Positions 28,715 to 40,676 of a stretch of 64,000 nucleotides of DNA are shown here, in pieces. The translations under genes were made by a program, and so were the position numbers. The DNA lies in assembly GCA_007026445.1 (NCBI GenBank), contig VDMD01000017.1:512795-576794 (forward strand), written 5' to 3'. Within the stretch, counting starts at the first letter, position 1; every line of letters begins with the position of its first letter. Origin of the DNA: Schizophyllum amplum. Lineage: Eukaryota > Basidiomycota > Agaricomycetes > Agaricales > Schizophyllaceae. Under the pieces are notes generated by a model. That model ran no database searches. It was not told where the DNA came from and saw nothing but the letters and a program-made list of their open reading frames with translations.

Positions 28715-31251
28715 ATGCGGACCTCCGCCCGTCTGGCGGCTAAGCGGCAGAGCGCCGCTGACATCAACGTCCATGCCGACTTCGACGGCGTCAACGACGA
28801 CGACGAGAACATGGAGCCTAGTCCACCGAAAAGACGGAAGAAAGGCAAGGGATGGGAGAGCACCGTTAGGAAGGGAAGAAAGCGCGGTCCGAGTCTGGCC
28901 GCGTTACCAAGCATGCCGCTTGATATTCTCTACGAGGTGCGTACTAGCGCGTCTGTCTGCCTGAACCACCCTGACAACTCCGACCAGATATTCGCTCTTT
29001 TGCAGCCCATGGACCTCCTGCATCTCTCGCGGACGACTAAATCACTGCGCGCCATCCTGCTGAGCCGATCGGCGACCTACGCTTGGAAACGCAGCTTCTC
29101 CGCCGTTGTAATGGCGCCCCCCATCCCCGACGACATCAGCATACCCCGTCTTGCAAGCCTCATGTTTGAAAACTACTGCAAGGTGAATCAGCGCGTCATT
29201 GACGCGTCGTCTCGCGACCACTTACCCATACGCGTCGCAGTACTGCTCGACACGTACCAGCAACGTATGCTGGGAATGTCGCGTTCGCATCTGCAGATCA
29301 TGTGTCGATGAATTGTAAGCGTCTTTCTGAGTCTTCGTACACTACTCTGAGCCCTTCCTTAGCTTTGCCGAAGTCCCATCGACGCTGCTCATCAATGCGC
29401 CCAAGTCAATATACAAAACGCTCGTCAGCGTACTTCCCAATGCTCTTACATTCGGTGGAGGTACGTTTTGCGTTCTGCATATGACAAAGGATTGACAAGA
29501 CTAGGTGGTTCCCGTGTCAAGCACTTGAGATACCCGAAGGAAACGCTCCATCGGTATCACGACGAGTATCGGGCACTCTCAGAGAATGAGAATCCGGATG
29601 CGCTCCAGCAATGGATTGACGAGAAGAAGGATCACCTGAAGAAGCTCACAGAGGTGAATAAGCTCAGCGACTTTGCAGTGCTTCACATTTAACGTTGCCC
29701 TAGCATGCCAGGAAGTGCAGAATGTGGCAGTACTATCAAGAAGTCCGACGGCAAGAAGAGCTTGAAGAGCTTCGCCAACAGCGAAAGGATGCGTAAGTGC
29801 TTAGCTTGGTGCACGGGTAATAGCACTTACCGAGCTCTTTCGTAGGATTCTCGAGAAGTTGACGGAGCTTGGCTGGGGCGATGAGATTAACCAGCAAGAC
29901 ATGGACTTTTTGGACAATCACGCCGAAGGGCGCAAGCCGCAGCGACTGACAGAAAAAGGTCTGTCGATGCGCTACTCTTTGATCGCACCCTTGCTCATTA
30001 CCGTCATGCAGGATGGTTGAAAATCAAGGACACAATGGTTGATTTCATGGAGAGGGTCAGGGAAGACCGCATCCAGGAAGAGTGTTTCGCCATATGCACC
30101 CGCTATATGCTCATGCGCAGAAAGTATGATGACCTTGCTCGCGCCACGCCCGTCCGATGGCGCGACCCTGCCCCGGGCGCCGTTCACGGAGCACCTTCAG
30201 GCACCCTTCGCGGAGTGCGCGCCGGCGCACACAATCTCCTCCCACCCCCGGGCGACATCCTCATCCATCCAACGTGCCGCGACCTGCTCCTCGACCTGAG
30301 GACCCCCCTCTTCGGTATTGGGACGGTAGCCGCCAACACGCTCGACAGCATCCCGGACACCTACGTTCAGCAGTGGCGCGCGCGCTGCGATGCCGCCCTC
30401 GTCGCCCTCGCCTGTAAACACGAGGCGCCCCGCCGCGTTGGTGAACCCGATGTGCTCCGTCTCGCCTCCACGCACTTCGTCGTCGGCGCCGGGCGCGACG
30501 TCGGCTTCGTGGGGTACCCGCGCGTGCTCGCGGACCGGCGCGTCGTAGAGCTGGGCAGGTGCATCGCGGAGTTTGGCAATGTGCAGGCGAATCTGTGCGA
30601 CATGGAGGTGCTGGCGCTGACGGTGATGAACTGCCAGCCGTGGTCGACGAATCGCGTGTATTTTTCGATGGCGATGTATGAGCGCGCGAGGGAAATTGTG
30701 GCGCTTGTGGGTGGGGATGCGGATACGGAAACAGCGGATGGGATGGATGCAAGGGATCCGTGGTTCAGGCTAGAGGAGTCGGAGGAGGCGTGGCAGTGGC
30801 GAACGGTGGTACGTGGCCATCGATATGGCTGAAGTGGCACTTCGACTGACGTATGCGCAGCTCTACTCTCCCCGACCGTTAAACATGTTTAAGCTGTTGG
30901 GTGAGGATGATGCACGGCGGGCACGCGCCCAGTATGAGTGGCGTCCGAGGTTTGAGGACGAGGACGCGGAGTGTGCACATTGCGCTCTGGACAGCGAGCC
31001 GCAGGTTTTCTCCACAAGCGCGCTGCTTTACGGACATCTGGCGCAAGAGTAAGTTCTCTTCGCTTCTTGTTATGTGTTTCTTGTCCTCGTCGAAGGCTAC
31101 CTTTCGTTTCAGTGCCTATCATCGTGCTCACAGCTGACTGAACGTCAACAGACATGGAATCTCTATCGTCAAGCCAACTGATTTCGTACTGAGGCTACAT
31201 AGCACGCTACAGCTTCCCGGGAAGGTCACACTCCCAGCCGTGACAGATTGA
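28715..31251 (+). CDS. F-box family member B with C4 and C2H2 zinc fingers, apparently intact
   Basis: A probable SCF substrate adaptor. Exon 1 (28715-28936) has a basic N-terminus M-R-T-S-A-R-L, an acidic stretch, a K-R-R-K-K signal and the F-box start L-P-S-M-P-L-D-I-L-Y-E. Exon 2 (28988-29182) completes the F-box. The C4 finger spans the next intron: C-K | Y-C ... C-R-S-C (from 29241). Helical exons follow (29361-29920), then the large domain (30012-30808) and a C-terminal exon from 30862. The last finger is C-A-H-C-x17-H-L-A-Q-E | H, with an intron just before the final His. TGA at 31249-31251. It converges on the TFIIIC gene 367 bp downstream and is closest to member D. Confidence 0.8.
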
Positions 31252-31617
31252 CCCGTAGAGAAAACTCGCATGCTGCTCGGACCCCTACAATAGATCGCGC
31301 ATTCCGCATAATGTATATTCTACTCCGCTTATCGAGCCTACATCTACGTGTATTCTGCTGACACCATGGATCACCATGCTAATTCCACGAAAACCCGTCT
31401 CTGCTGAGAGACAACCGTCTGGAAAACCCCCCACGAGGAACAAAGGCGAAGATCGATTTCGAATTGAGCGCTAGACCTCATCCTGAAGTACTTAGTACAA
31501 GGTTGGCGCCTTTGTTGTACAGACGGAGGAAAGTTGTATTTCTACGACGGCACAATGCAAAGCTTCGATCAAAGTCAGCTCAGACCTGCACAGTGTCGGC
31601 AGTACGTTTGCCGAAAC

Positions 31618-34600
31618 TTATATTACAAGCCATTTCCGATACAGCGCCTCCGCTAGTGGTCTCGCCCCGGTAACTGAGTATATTAACGATAAGTTATACG
31701 CTGCCTCCCGCACAAACACGACGTTCTAGACATCCGTCAGCACCTGATGTCATACGCCGAGCAGTGAACACGCACCTCGCCCTCCTCCGCCCTCTTCAGC
31801 ACCCGCTCATAATGTGTGACTGCTTGCGAGAACAGGCCTGAAGTTGAATATGTCAGCATTTGGAACTAGATGCGTGTGGCCGGCAGGCGGTCTGCTTACC
31901 TAGCTGCTGGAATGCGCGGCCAAAATTGTAGTCGGCCTCGCCTGAAGAGCCGCGCACGCCTCGCCGCGCCGCCCTGTACTTGCTCAAGAAAGCAAGTCCC
32001 TGCACGATGAGGTGATGCCGGTTGTCCGCCTGCCGCTGCATTGCGCGTCCAAAAGACGCGATCGCAAGCAGTAAGCACAGAACGGGATCATCCGGACTAT
32101 AGTCATACGCATGCAGCAGATAGACTATTCGCCAAGTGAGCGAGCATGCAATTGCATCAAGTGACCATACTCACCGAGCGCGCTTTGGTAGCTCTTCGCA
32201 GCCACACAGGTCATGCCATACGCGATCATGTTAACCGGGTTGTACACCTTGGGAAGAGCCGGTCTATCCTTCACGCCTGCGCCGTCCTTCCCATCCGCGT
32301 CCTTGTCCTCCTCGTCCTCCTCCGCACCCTTGCCCGCCGCACCCGCGTACGTCCACCTCCGATTCGGAACCCAGCGCACTTGGTCTGGTGCGTTCACGGC
32401 CGCATCTCGGAGCTTCATCTCGCGAAAGAAGAACTTTTGAAGCGTAGAACGGATGAAGGCGTCTGTGGGGCGCATGCCGCTGCTGAGGGCGGCTAGCAGG
32501 AGACGGATAGGCTCGGTGTTGAACTGATGCACATAAATGATCTTCCGCGTCTGCTCAACGACAGTGTCATAGCGCTTGGCAGCAATTGCGCAGGCTAGGC
32601 AAGGGCGGCGAAGGTCAGCGAGGAAGCGATGCCTCGTGAAGGGACCACATACTAGCTAACGCGATGCGAAGGGTGTTCTGTCTCTCGAGGGCTACGTATG
32701 CATTCGATAGCATCATATGTCGTAGGATTTCTTCTGCCAGAGCGTAGTCGCCTTCCCTGGTCACGAAGAAACAGTACTGAACCATCGTCAGCAATAGGCC
32801 GATGAGCGCGATCCGTCTCACTCACTTGCATCGTCATCCTCAACCAGTCGTCAAAATGAATCGTCCGGAAGTGCTCCACTTTCTCATTCGTGTTCTTGGC
32901 TCCACCCTTCACCTTACGCACGCTATCTCCTTCTGAAAAACAACCGTCAGCTGAAAGACGCTGCACCATGCGGCGCTCAACGTACCGAGATCCAACTGCA
33001 GCCTCGATGCCATCCGGTCCTCCTCGGCCTCTGTCTCCTGGGCCGTGCGCTTCCGTCGCTTGCCCATTCGAAACAGACCCTTGAAGTCGCTATGCTGCAT
33101 GCGTCGAACCTCATCAGTTAACGCAGGACCCCGCACAGAATACCACCCACCCGATCAGTCGTGAACAGCCGCCTCGTCTCCCTGAACATCTCAATCAGCT
33201 TCTCCGCCTCCAGCATCCATTCCCGCAACGCCGCGTCTCTGCTTGCCGCGCCCTCATCCACGTTGTCAGCGGCGCCGGTGTCCTGCTTGGCCGCCGCCGC
33301 TACCGCCGCGCCCCACAAGTCTCTGACCCGGTTCCAACCCTGCGCGGCCTCTTTCTCCCGTTGCACTTCCAGCTCGAGTAGCTGCGCTCGGGTCAAGCCG
33401 GTGCGCTGCTTGCCTTTGCGCGTCGAGGTCGTGACGCCCTGTTCCTGGAAGAGAGACGCCGAGGCGGGTTCGGCGGAGCCCTCTACGCTAGCACCAGGGT
33501 CCCGAGGGCGACGCTTGCGGGAGTCGATGACTAGGGTTTTCGTCAGTAGGGAAGCACCGCGAGGTACTGTGGATACGTATAGGAGATGATGCGAGAGACG
33601 GTCTGTCGAGGAAAGAGATAAGAAGAAGGTATAGCTCACCTTGACAGACTAGATCATACGCCTTATGCACCTCGCCCGTCGCCTCGTAGATATTGGCGAG
33701 CTTCATCTTGGCGTCGTTGAGCGTGGGGTCGGCTTGTATGACTGCGGATGAAAGACGTCAGTTATTAGGCGATGACGGCGGTGCCAAGTTTTGCTCGAAG
33801 TGAAAGGCAATGGAGAGCACATCAAGAGTGAGACGAGTAGAGAGAAGTACAGCGGAACGAATGGGCAAGGCAATACCTAGACCTCCGGCGAGGCAACGTA
33901 CCTGACTCGTACACCTCCGCCGCCTCCTGCAGCTCGCCGAGCATATGATAGCACGCCGCGGCCTGCATGAGGACTTGTATGCTACTGGTCTGAAGATTCG
34001 ACAGTCAGCGACCGCCGTCCAACACAACACTATCTGTTATACTCACCGCCACGTCCCCGCCCAGTACTTCATAGATCGGCCGCGCCTCCGCCCACAACTC
34101 GCGATCGAAATACGCGTCCGCAATCTCGCCGAAAAGCACTGCGTAATCTGTGGGGTCTTCGGAAAGGACGATGGTGGCGTGGATCTGTTGAGGATATATA
34201 TCAGAAAAGTGCGGGTGATTGGGAAATCTCGGAAATCTGACGACAGCCAGTATCTGGTATGGAGAGTGTCGCGAAGAGGAACTTACCTTCCCCTCGTCCA
34301 CGTCGCCCATTCGTATGCGCGCCACGGCAAGACGTTGCCGTGTATTGACGTCCAACGAGAAGTACCCAGGTGCCATCTCGCCCTCCCCGACCGCCCTCGT
34401 CGGTCCATCTGGAGGCGGCGGATCGAACTCGCGGTCGTCAGGAACCGCGTCCCAGTAAGATTGGTCCGCTCTGCCCTGCAACCAACGCATCCCCTTACGG
34501 ATGGCGTGCACAGCGCGTTCATGGGCGCTCGGCTCACGAGCATGCGCGCCGAGTGCGTTGTGCAGATCCGCCAGTACCAGTATCTCCATCATGCTGAATG

Positions 34601-35594
34601 GACTACCAACGCCCGCTGGGACGGCGTGCATGTAGTGTTCCAAGGCGCCATCATACAATCCCGCGCACGTTCCCAGGTCCCCAAGCTCGATGAGAACGGG
34701 CCGCAGCTCTGCGAGAACGCTCAGGTCGTGAGGTACGCGCCTGAGGAGGGCGACGAGGCTTGCGCGCGCGGCGCGCAGATCTCCACAGCTCCGCGCCAGC
34801 GCCGCTCGGTCCCACAGCGCATCAACATTCTCGGGTTCCGCCTGCGCGAGCTTCGCGTAGCAATAGAGCGCCTGCTGCACAAGCCCTGCCTCTCTCGACT
34901 GCACGGCGAGGCGCGCCCACTCGTCTGGGTCGCGTCGGAGGTGCGCGGCCATGATGCGCAGGTGGAGGGCGGGTGTGGGTTGTCCAAGGTCAGCGTAGCA
35001 TTGGGCGAGGACTGTCCAGGCGGGGGCCGCGCGCGGTTCGATGCGGATGGCCTCGGACATGAGACGGATAGCGAGGGGGAGATCGGCGTCGACATATGCT
35101 TGATTGCCGTCCCCCAACAGCGTACGGACTTGATGAGAGAGCGGGGGGCCAGTTCGAGGTCCGCGCTACAAACTATAAGTATGGGGTATCGGGAGACAAC
35201 GATGCAGACGCACCCGACCACCCTTCTTGCGCTTGCCGATGCCGCTTGCCGCCTTCAGGTCATCGCGGAACTCTGCGTTCTGCGCTTCCAGCTGAAGATC
35301 CCAGTTCTGCGCAATCCCGCTGGACTCTCCTTTGGCGTTCTGTCGGATGTTTTGAACCAGGCGGCTGGGCGAATGTCAGCACATGGACCCCAGATGATGT
35401 CTAGCACGCACTCGAAGTCCTGGTCGTTTTCCGGCTCATCGAGCGCGTCGTCGCTGGAGTCCTCGCTGTCGGATTCGTCGTACGCGCCTAGCCCTCTTTC
35501 TCAGATCGCGAACGAGGTCCCGAGGTCATGCCGGCGCACCGACTTCTTCATCGTCGTCGGTCAGACCATCACTCAGGTCTTCTTCGTAGAACAT
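31618..35594 (-). CDS. TFC4: Transcription factor TFIIIC TPR subunit (Tfc4/tau131, GTF3C3 type)
   Basis: This subunit of TFIIIC binds the A-box side of tRNA-type promoters and recruits TFIIIB for RNA polymerase III. The start at 35594 gives M-F-Y-E-E-D-L-S-D-G and an acidic N-terminus. Then come the family hallmark R-G-P-R-T-G-P-P-L-S-H-Q-V and L-L-G-D-G-N-Q-A-Y-V-D-A-D (about 35165-35080), a first TPR block (35080-34300) and further TPRs (34080-33650). A charged, Lys-rich linker with R-K-G-K-Q-R-T-G-L-T lies near 33410, and a second TPR block runs from 32530 to 31800. A last small exon from 31725 gives the conserved end R-E-A-A-Y-N-L-S-L-I-Y-S, reached by a 50 nt intron. At least ten introns. 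The gene looks intact. The long plus-strand frame across it is an antisense shadow. Confidence 0.9.
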
Positions 35595-35916
35595 GTGGCG
35601 CCCGATGGGTGTCGCGCTGGGTTTGGAACAATGAGGAGACGGTGGCGAGGAAGAGTGGTGGCGCGAGATGGCGGCAAGACGGAAGAAAGATTCAAATCGC
35701 ATTTCCAATTTCACTTCATAGTTCGAATCCCGCGGAATGCATATGCAGACGTTGCTTTCAATATCGCACTGGCATCGTCTTCACGCCCGCCGAGCTAGTA
35801 TACCTAGTCAAAGACACTCTATAGTCCATGCTCTCATCTGCGCTACTGGCTGCCTCACCACGTAAGGCAAGAATCTTTCTATAAGTGTATGTCATGCGCC
35901 TCGCTGCCACAAATAT

Positions 35917-38478
35917 TCATGGCAGGTAAATGTATTCCCCCCTGCCCTCGTCGCCGTGAAAGCCCAGAGTGTAATCTTTCTTTGTGGGCGCGGTGATACC
36001 ATGCCTGTGATTTGGTGGTCAGTGTCTTCAGAGCAGCAAATAAATGACAGAGGCAGAGCCACTTGACAGTCATCGTGCATGTCCCCAACAACAGTAAATT
36101 CATATCCAAACTTACCTTCGTCCAAGGTGCTTGGCGAGATGGTCAGAATCCGAGAAGCGCTTGGAGCAGTGCGTGCACATCGCATCCTCTCCCCCGAACC
36201 TCTGACATTTGTTCTCAGCAGCAAACGTGTTGCGCGCCAAGGCGGTCTCCGCCTCCCCAAGGATCTCCACCGCTGCGGGGTTCATACACAGACACAGCTG
36301 GAAGGAATGTTGGTTCAGTAAAAGGACGACCTTTAACTTAAACTTTAACGCGGACACGCACCATATTGCGCCATGACATCGCGCACCAGGTCTGCCCACT
36401 GCCATGCCGATAGTCGTAGTCACGTTCATCTCTATACCATGGATCCAGCTCATCCATGTCCTCCGGAGTGGCCTTTTTAGGATCGAGCCCCGCCTGAATG
36501 ACGAGCTGCTCCGCGACTTCCGACCTCGCGGGGTCAGGAGACAGAAGTCCCGATGCCGTCTCCCAATCGACATGGCCGCAAACCGTAAGACGCGGGTCCT
36601 CCTCATCCTGGTCCAGGTCCCAACCATAGCCATGGTAGACATAACGCTTGCTCGTGAGCTCCGGGTTGACCAGCACGAGCGGGTACGGGAAGTGGATCGG
36701 CCCGGAGTAGGCCCTGTCGTTGGTGAAGACGGTCGTGGCGAGCTTGAGGTCGGCCTCCGTCGCCCGCTTCTTGCGCGTAACGCTGTTGAGTAGATCGACC
36801 AGATACGCATCGCACTTCTTGCGCCAGTCGTCGAAATACCATTGCGGGATCGCGTCGATTTTGGCGCGAACAACGTCTTTGGGGAGGTCGTCGGTCCACG
36901 GCGTGCCGGCAACGATATTGTTGATGTCTCTTATCCGTAGGATGTCGCCGATGCCAGGCAGAACGGTGCGGATCGGCTTGTCCAGGCAGTATTCGCGGTA
37001 AACCTGGGCGATTAGGTTGTACCGTAGGCGGGTAACCCGTTTCTCTCGCAGATCTTCCATGTACGCGACCAGCGGACCTTTGATCTGAGACCACACTATT
37101 ACGGAAACACAGTAAGCGGACGCGAATGCCGAACAGCGCATCTACGTACTCTTTTCCGTAAGCGGCTGGGACTTGCACACGTCCTTATGCTCGTCAAATA
37201 GCTTGCAATTCTTCTCAACTTCCTCGCCCAGGCCTAGTTCGGTCAGTCGGCGAGCGATCCTGGGTATAGTCAGCACAGTAATCATTAGAAAAAGGGACAG
37301 ACCCAACTCGGACTTGCGCGCGTCAACAATCCCTTGCAGCTCCATCTTCCTGACCTTCTTACGCCACGCGTCGCATTGCTCCTGATGCTTTGGAAGGAAT
37401 CTCGTTTTAGTCAGTGTCGCGAGGAACCGTGCACAGCACATACCAGCAGTATCTTCCCGAATCGTTCGCTCTTAAGACTCAGCCACTCGCATCGCGCGGC
37501 AAAGTCTTTGCGCTCCATCCCATCGCGCTCGTACTCCTCAAAGAATCGACGCACATGGGCCGTCGGATACGACGACCTCGTGCATCGTTTGGTAACTACG
37601 CGCTTTCATTAAGACAACACCAGGAAGAGAAGGAGGAAGTCACTCACCTTGTACAGTGATGCGGGGAAGGCAAAGCCCGAGGTCGTATTGGCTTTTCTCG
37701 ATCATATCTCGAAGTCCGACTTGCGCGTCCGCCATCGTCGCCGCTTCGCTCATGAAGTTATTTCTGGGACAGTAGAATGATTCATAGGTTGAGCTGCTCG
37801 TTATCGCTTGGCCACTTACTTGTTCGTGAAACATTTCTTGCAGCACCGAAGTCGCGCGGCCCAGAAGACGGTGTTGATGCTCGGTCCGTGGCAGAACTAC
37901 AGCGCCCACGTCAGAGCGTACATGATAGAAGAAAGATATTGACGCACATGGCACCTTCCATCATAAGCCAGGCTGAGGAGATGCGGAATGGGTATGTCAT
38001 CGGAAAGCGGGGGAAGGGAATCCTTCGCAGCGCGAGCATAGACGGTCTTCCAGACCGAGCTCGACGAACGGCTTAGGAGGGCCTTACACAGAGACCTCGC
38101 CGTATGCGACAGGCTGAGGAGGTCTATAGGAGACAGGCTATTGAATATCTGCAGGTACAGCTCGAGGTCAGCTCAGCGGCACAGCGAGTACACGCCGCTA
38201 CGCACCTCAAGCAAGACATCCAGCGGCATTTGAGAGAGCGTCGTGAGCTTCGGGAGTGGAGAATGCTGGTTAGACGTCGCAGAGAGGTCATGGCTCTGCG
38301 TGTCGGCGCAGCCTTCGGCCTTCTGACGCTTGGGAGCCGGCGGCGCGCTGCCCTGACGGTCGTCTTCAACGCTGCCAGGCAGCGAGTGGCTTCGTGGCAG
38401 AGAATTAGAAGAGCAGCCATCATCGCCTTCATTCCCCTTGGGGTCTGAGACAGCGGGAATCGTGGAAGACTTGCGCAT
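35917..38478 (-). CDS. F-box family member C with C4 and C2H2 zinc fingers, apparently intact
   Basis: Exon 1 starts at 38478 (M-R-K-S-S-T-I) with a Ser-rich N-terminus and the F-box start L-S-Q-M-P-L-D-V-L-L-E. Exon 2 (about 38160-37950) completes the F-box (I-F-N-S-L-S-P-I-D-L). The C4 finger G-R-C-H | F-C ... R-C-C-K-K-C spans the next intron (near 37948-37895). The large domain lies at 37085-36360 (L-P-G-I-G-D at about 36965). The C2H2 finger is C-T-H-C-x12-H-L-G-R-R | H (36170-35990), again with introns just before the last His; two short introns separate the end, and the stop is at 35917. The upstream end lies only 250 bp from pseudogene D, which runs the other way, so the two may have arisen as an inverted pair. 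Confidence 0.75.
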
Positions 38479-38728
38479 GGTGGTGGTTGGTGGTCAAGCT
38501 GGATAGGTTTGCCATCAATTGTTGTCACCGTCACTTCGGGGCCAAGCGTGACGCAGACAACGAAGGGGTCACATGATGCTTCGGTCCCGAGCTATTCCCG
38601 CGGATCATTACTACGTGCCTCGACGCGACTGCCGAATCCCGATCGCGTTCCCCTTTGCTCTGCCGGCCACCACTTTCAGACTTTCGACGAAATTCGCCAC
38701 ATAGCGTCCTCCACAGGATACATTCGTC

Positions 38729-40110
38729 ATGCGCAGCTCGCCTCGCCTAGCTGAGAAACGCCGGTCTGCATGACCCAGAGCCTGACGATGTCACCGACGC
38801 AGAAGACGCCTCGGTTCCCCGCCCAGCAAAGAGAAGAAAGTGCTCTCCGCATCGAGGCTCCGGCGTGAGTTTCACTAAGCGAGCTAGGAAGCGCGGCCCG
38901 AGTCTCTGGGCGCTTTTGACCATGCCACTCGACATCTTGTACGAAGTGCGTGTTTATCACTCAAGCCTTGCGCTATCCTTTATTCGCCCAGATATTCGCA
39001 TCCCTTCACCCTCTTGACTTACTATGCGTTTTTCGCACAACAAAGATCCTGCGCGCCGTCGTGTTGAGTCGGTCGGCGACGTCCGCGTGGAAGCGCAGCT
39101 TTTCCGCTGTCGAAGCGGCACCCTCCATCCCCGACGACATAAGCATCCCTCACCTTGCCAGTCTGATGTTCGAGAACTTTTGTCAAGTACGTGAACCTGC
39201 CTCCTGCGAACCCCGATTCCTCATGCATTGTGCAGTACTGCCTGAAATACGCGCCCACCGTATATTGGGAATGTCGCGCTCGCGTCTGCAAACATTGCTT
39301 GTACATCCAGTGCGTTCGCTACGTTACAGATCGCTCTATTGCTCTAACGTGTTTCTCTGCAGCTACCTGGTGTCGGAAGAGGCAGTCTTCGATTTAGAGT
39401 TACTGATGTGCCGTACCATACGGGATGTATGTCCTGCAGCCGCCTTAGTTATCGGTACGCACCTCGCCTGTCTACATATCCCATTCTGAATTGGTTCATG
39501 CAGGTTATACTCGACAAAAGACTTATTTACCAACTCGGACAACCTTCATCGAATATTGCGAGGAATACCGCCAACTGCGGAACGCTAACGCAGATGATGT
39601 CGCTATCAAGGAGGTCCAAGATCAAGAAGGTATGCATGATATCACTGCTCATGCCCGTCGACCGACCACTCATGTTTCTCAGCACGTGCAAGAATGCCTC
39701 ACATGGGAGGCCTGCCATAAGGGCGTGGGGAAAGAGAAACGTGATGTTCTGCGTCGACAGCGCCGGGATGCGTAAGCCTGGTCCAGCCTCGTTGCTCCTC
39801 GCGCTGAATACGGGCTTTCCAGCATTATCCGCAAGCTCGCGGACGACGGCTGGGCGGAAGAGATGAATCTCAGAAGGTACTCAAGGTTCTGTACAAATGT
39901 CCCGAAGCACGTAAGCCTCATCTTCTGACGGATAACGGTGAGACGTGGCGCTTCCATTGTAGCGCGTAAACTGACCTGTCATATTTCAAGGTTGGGCCAA
40001 GATCAAGGACGGAGTGTTATCACAAACTCGGGGATACACTCGTGAAGGACCTTGTCCTCCTGAGCGAGGCTCTACACAGACAGCATACGTACGTCCTTCC
40101 CGTTCGCTCT
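38729..40110 (+). pseudogene. F-box family member D, frameshifted and truncated
   Basis: The ATG at 38729 matches member B (M-R-S-S-P-R-L-A-E-K-R), but a TGA at 38771 ends the frame after 14 codons. The family sequence resumes one base out of phase (D-P-E-P-D-D... to M-P-L-D-I-L-Y-E near 38945). The F-box exon (38991-39186) and C4 finger (C-Q | Y-C ... C-K-H-C, about 39230-39290) are intact. A second phase change occurs near 39868, after G-W-A-E-E-M-N-L. The large domain is lost after about 40050. F-box residues agree closely with member B, so this is a young duplicate that has decayed. Confidence 0.75.
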
Positions 40111-40676
40111 TCGTTATTTTCCAATTCCTTGGCGCTATACAGCATTCATGAGCGCTGTACGGCTTCATGTTTGACGCAGGTCCGGCGCGAGTCGGCATCG
40201 TCACTGACAGACGTTGCAGACACCACGACGCACCGCCTTCTTCGACCTGGCCCCATACGTTGTTGGCTTCAGTTGCGCGATAAGAGTACACCTCTTGTGC
40301 TATTGGCGTAGGTCGTCGAGACGAGAGTCGGCATAAATTCCGGGACGACGACCGACGTACATGGACGCGCAACCCTTGATCCTTGATTACTTTTGTGTAC
40401 AGTTAGTTCACACTAAGCTGTAAGCACGAACTTGACTAGGCCGTCATGTCTCCAATGCCTCATCCTGAGGCAACGTTACTTCACGAGAGCAGCGAGTCGA
40501 TGAGTAATGAGCATTTTGATCCCTAATGTGCTCCTTTCACTGCATCACTTCTTGGCAAGAAGTAATGTACATCGCCTAGACTAAGATAGTATCAAAGAGC
40601 CGTTCTCTGTCGCGCCCCATTCTTTCTGCATATGCAAAACAGTAGGTAACATATGTGATATCGTCGCTTTGAATCG
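40111..40676. other. Intergenic stretch
   Basis: No gene supported. It is possibly decayed remnants of the missing C-terminal part of member D; I see no clear family motif. Confidence 0.35.

Noticed and set aside
33945..35798. 617-codon plus-strand open frame
   Set aside because: It is antisense to the TFIIIC subunit, whose TPRs and splice sites are clear. Its composition is that of a GC-rich shadow frame.
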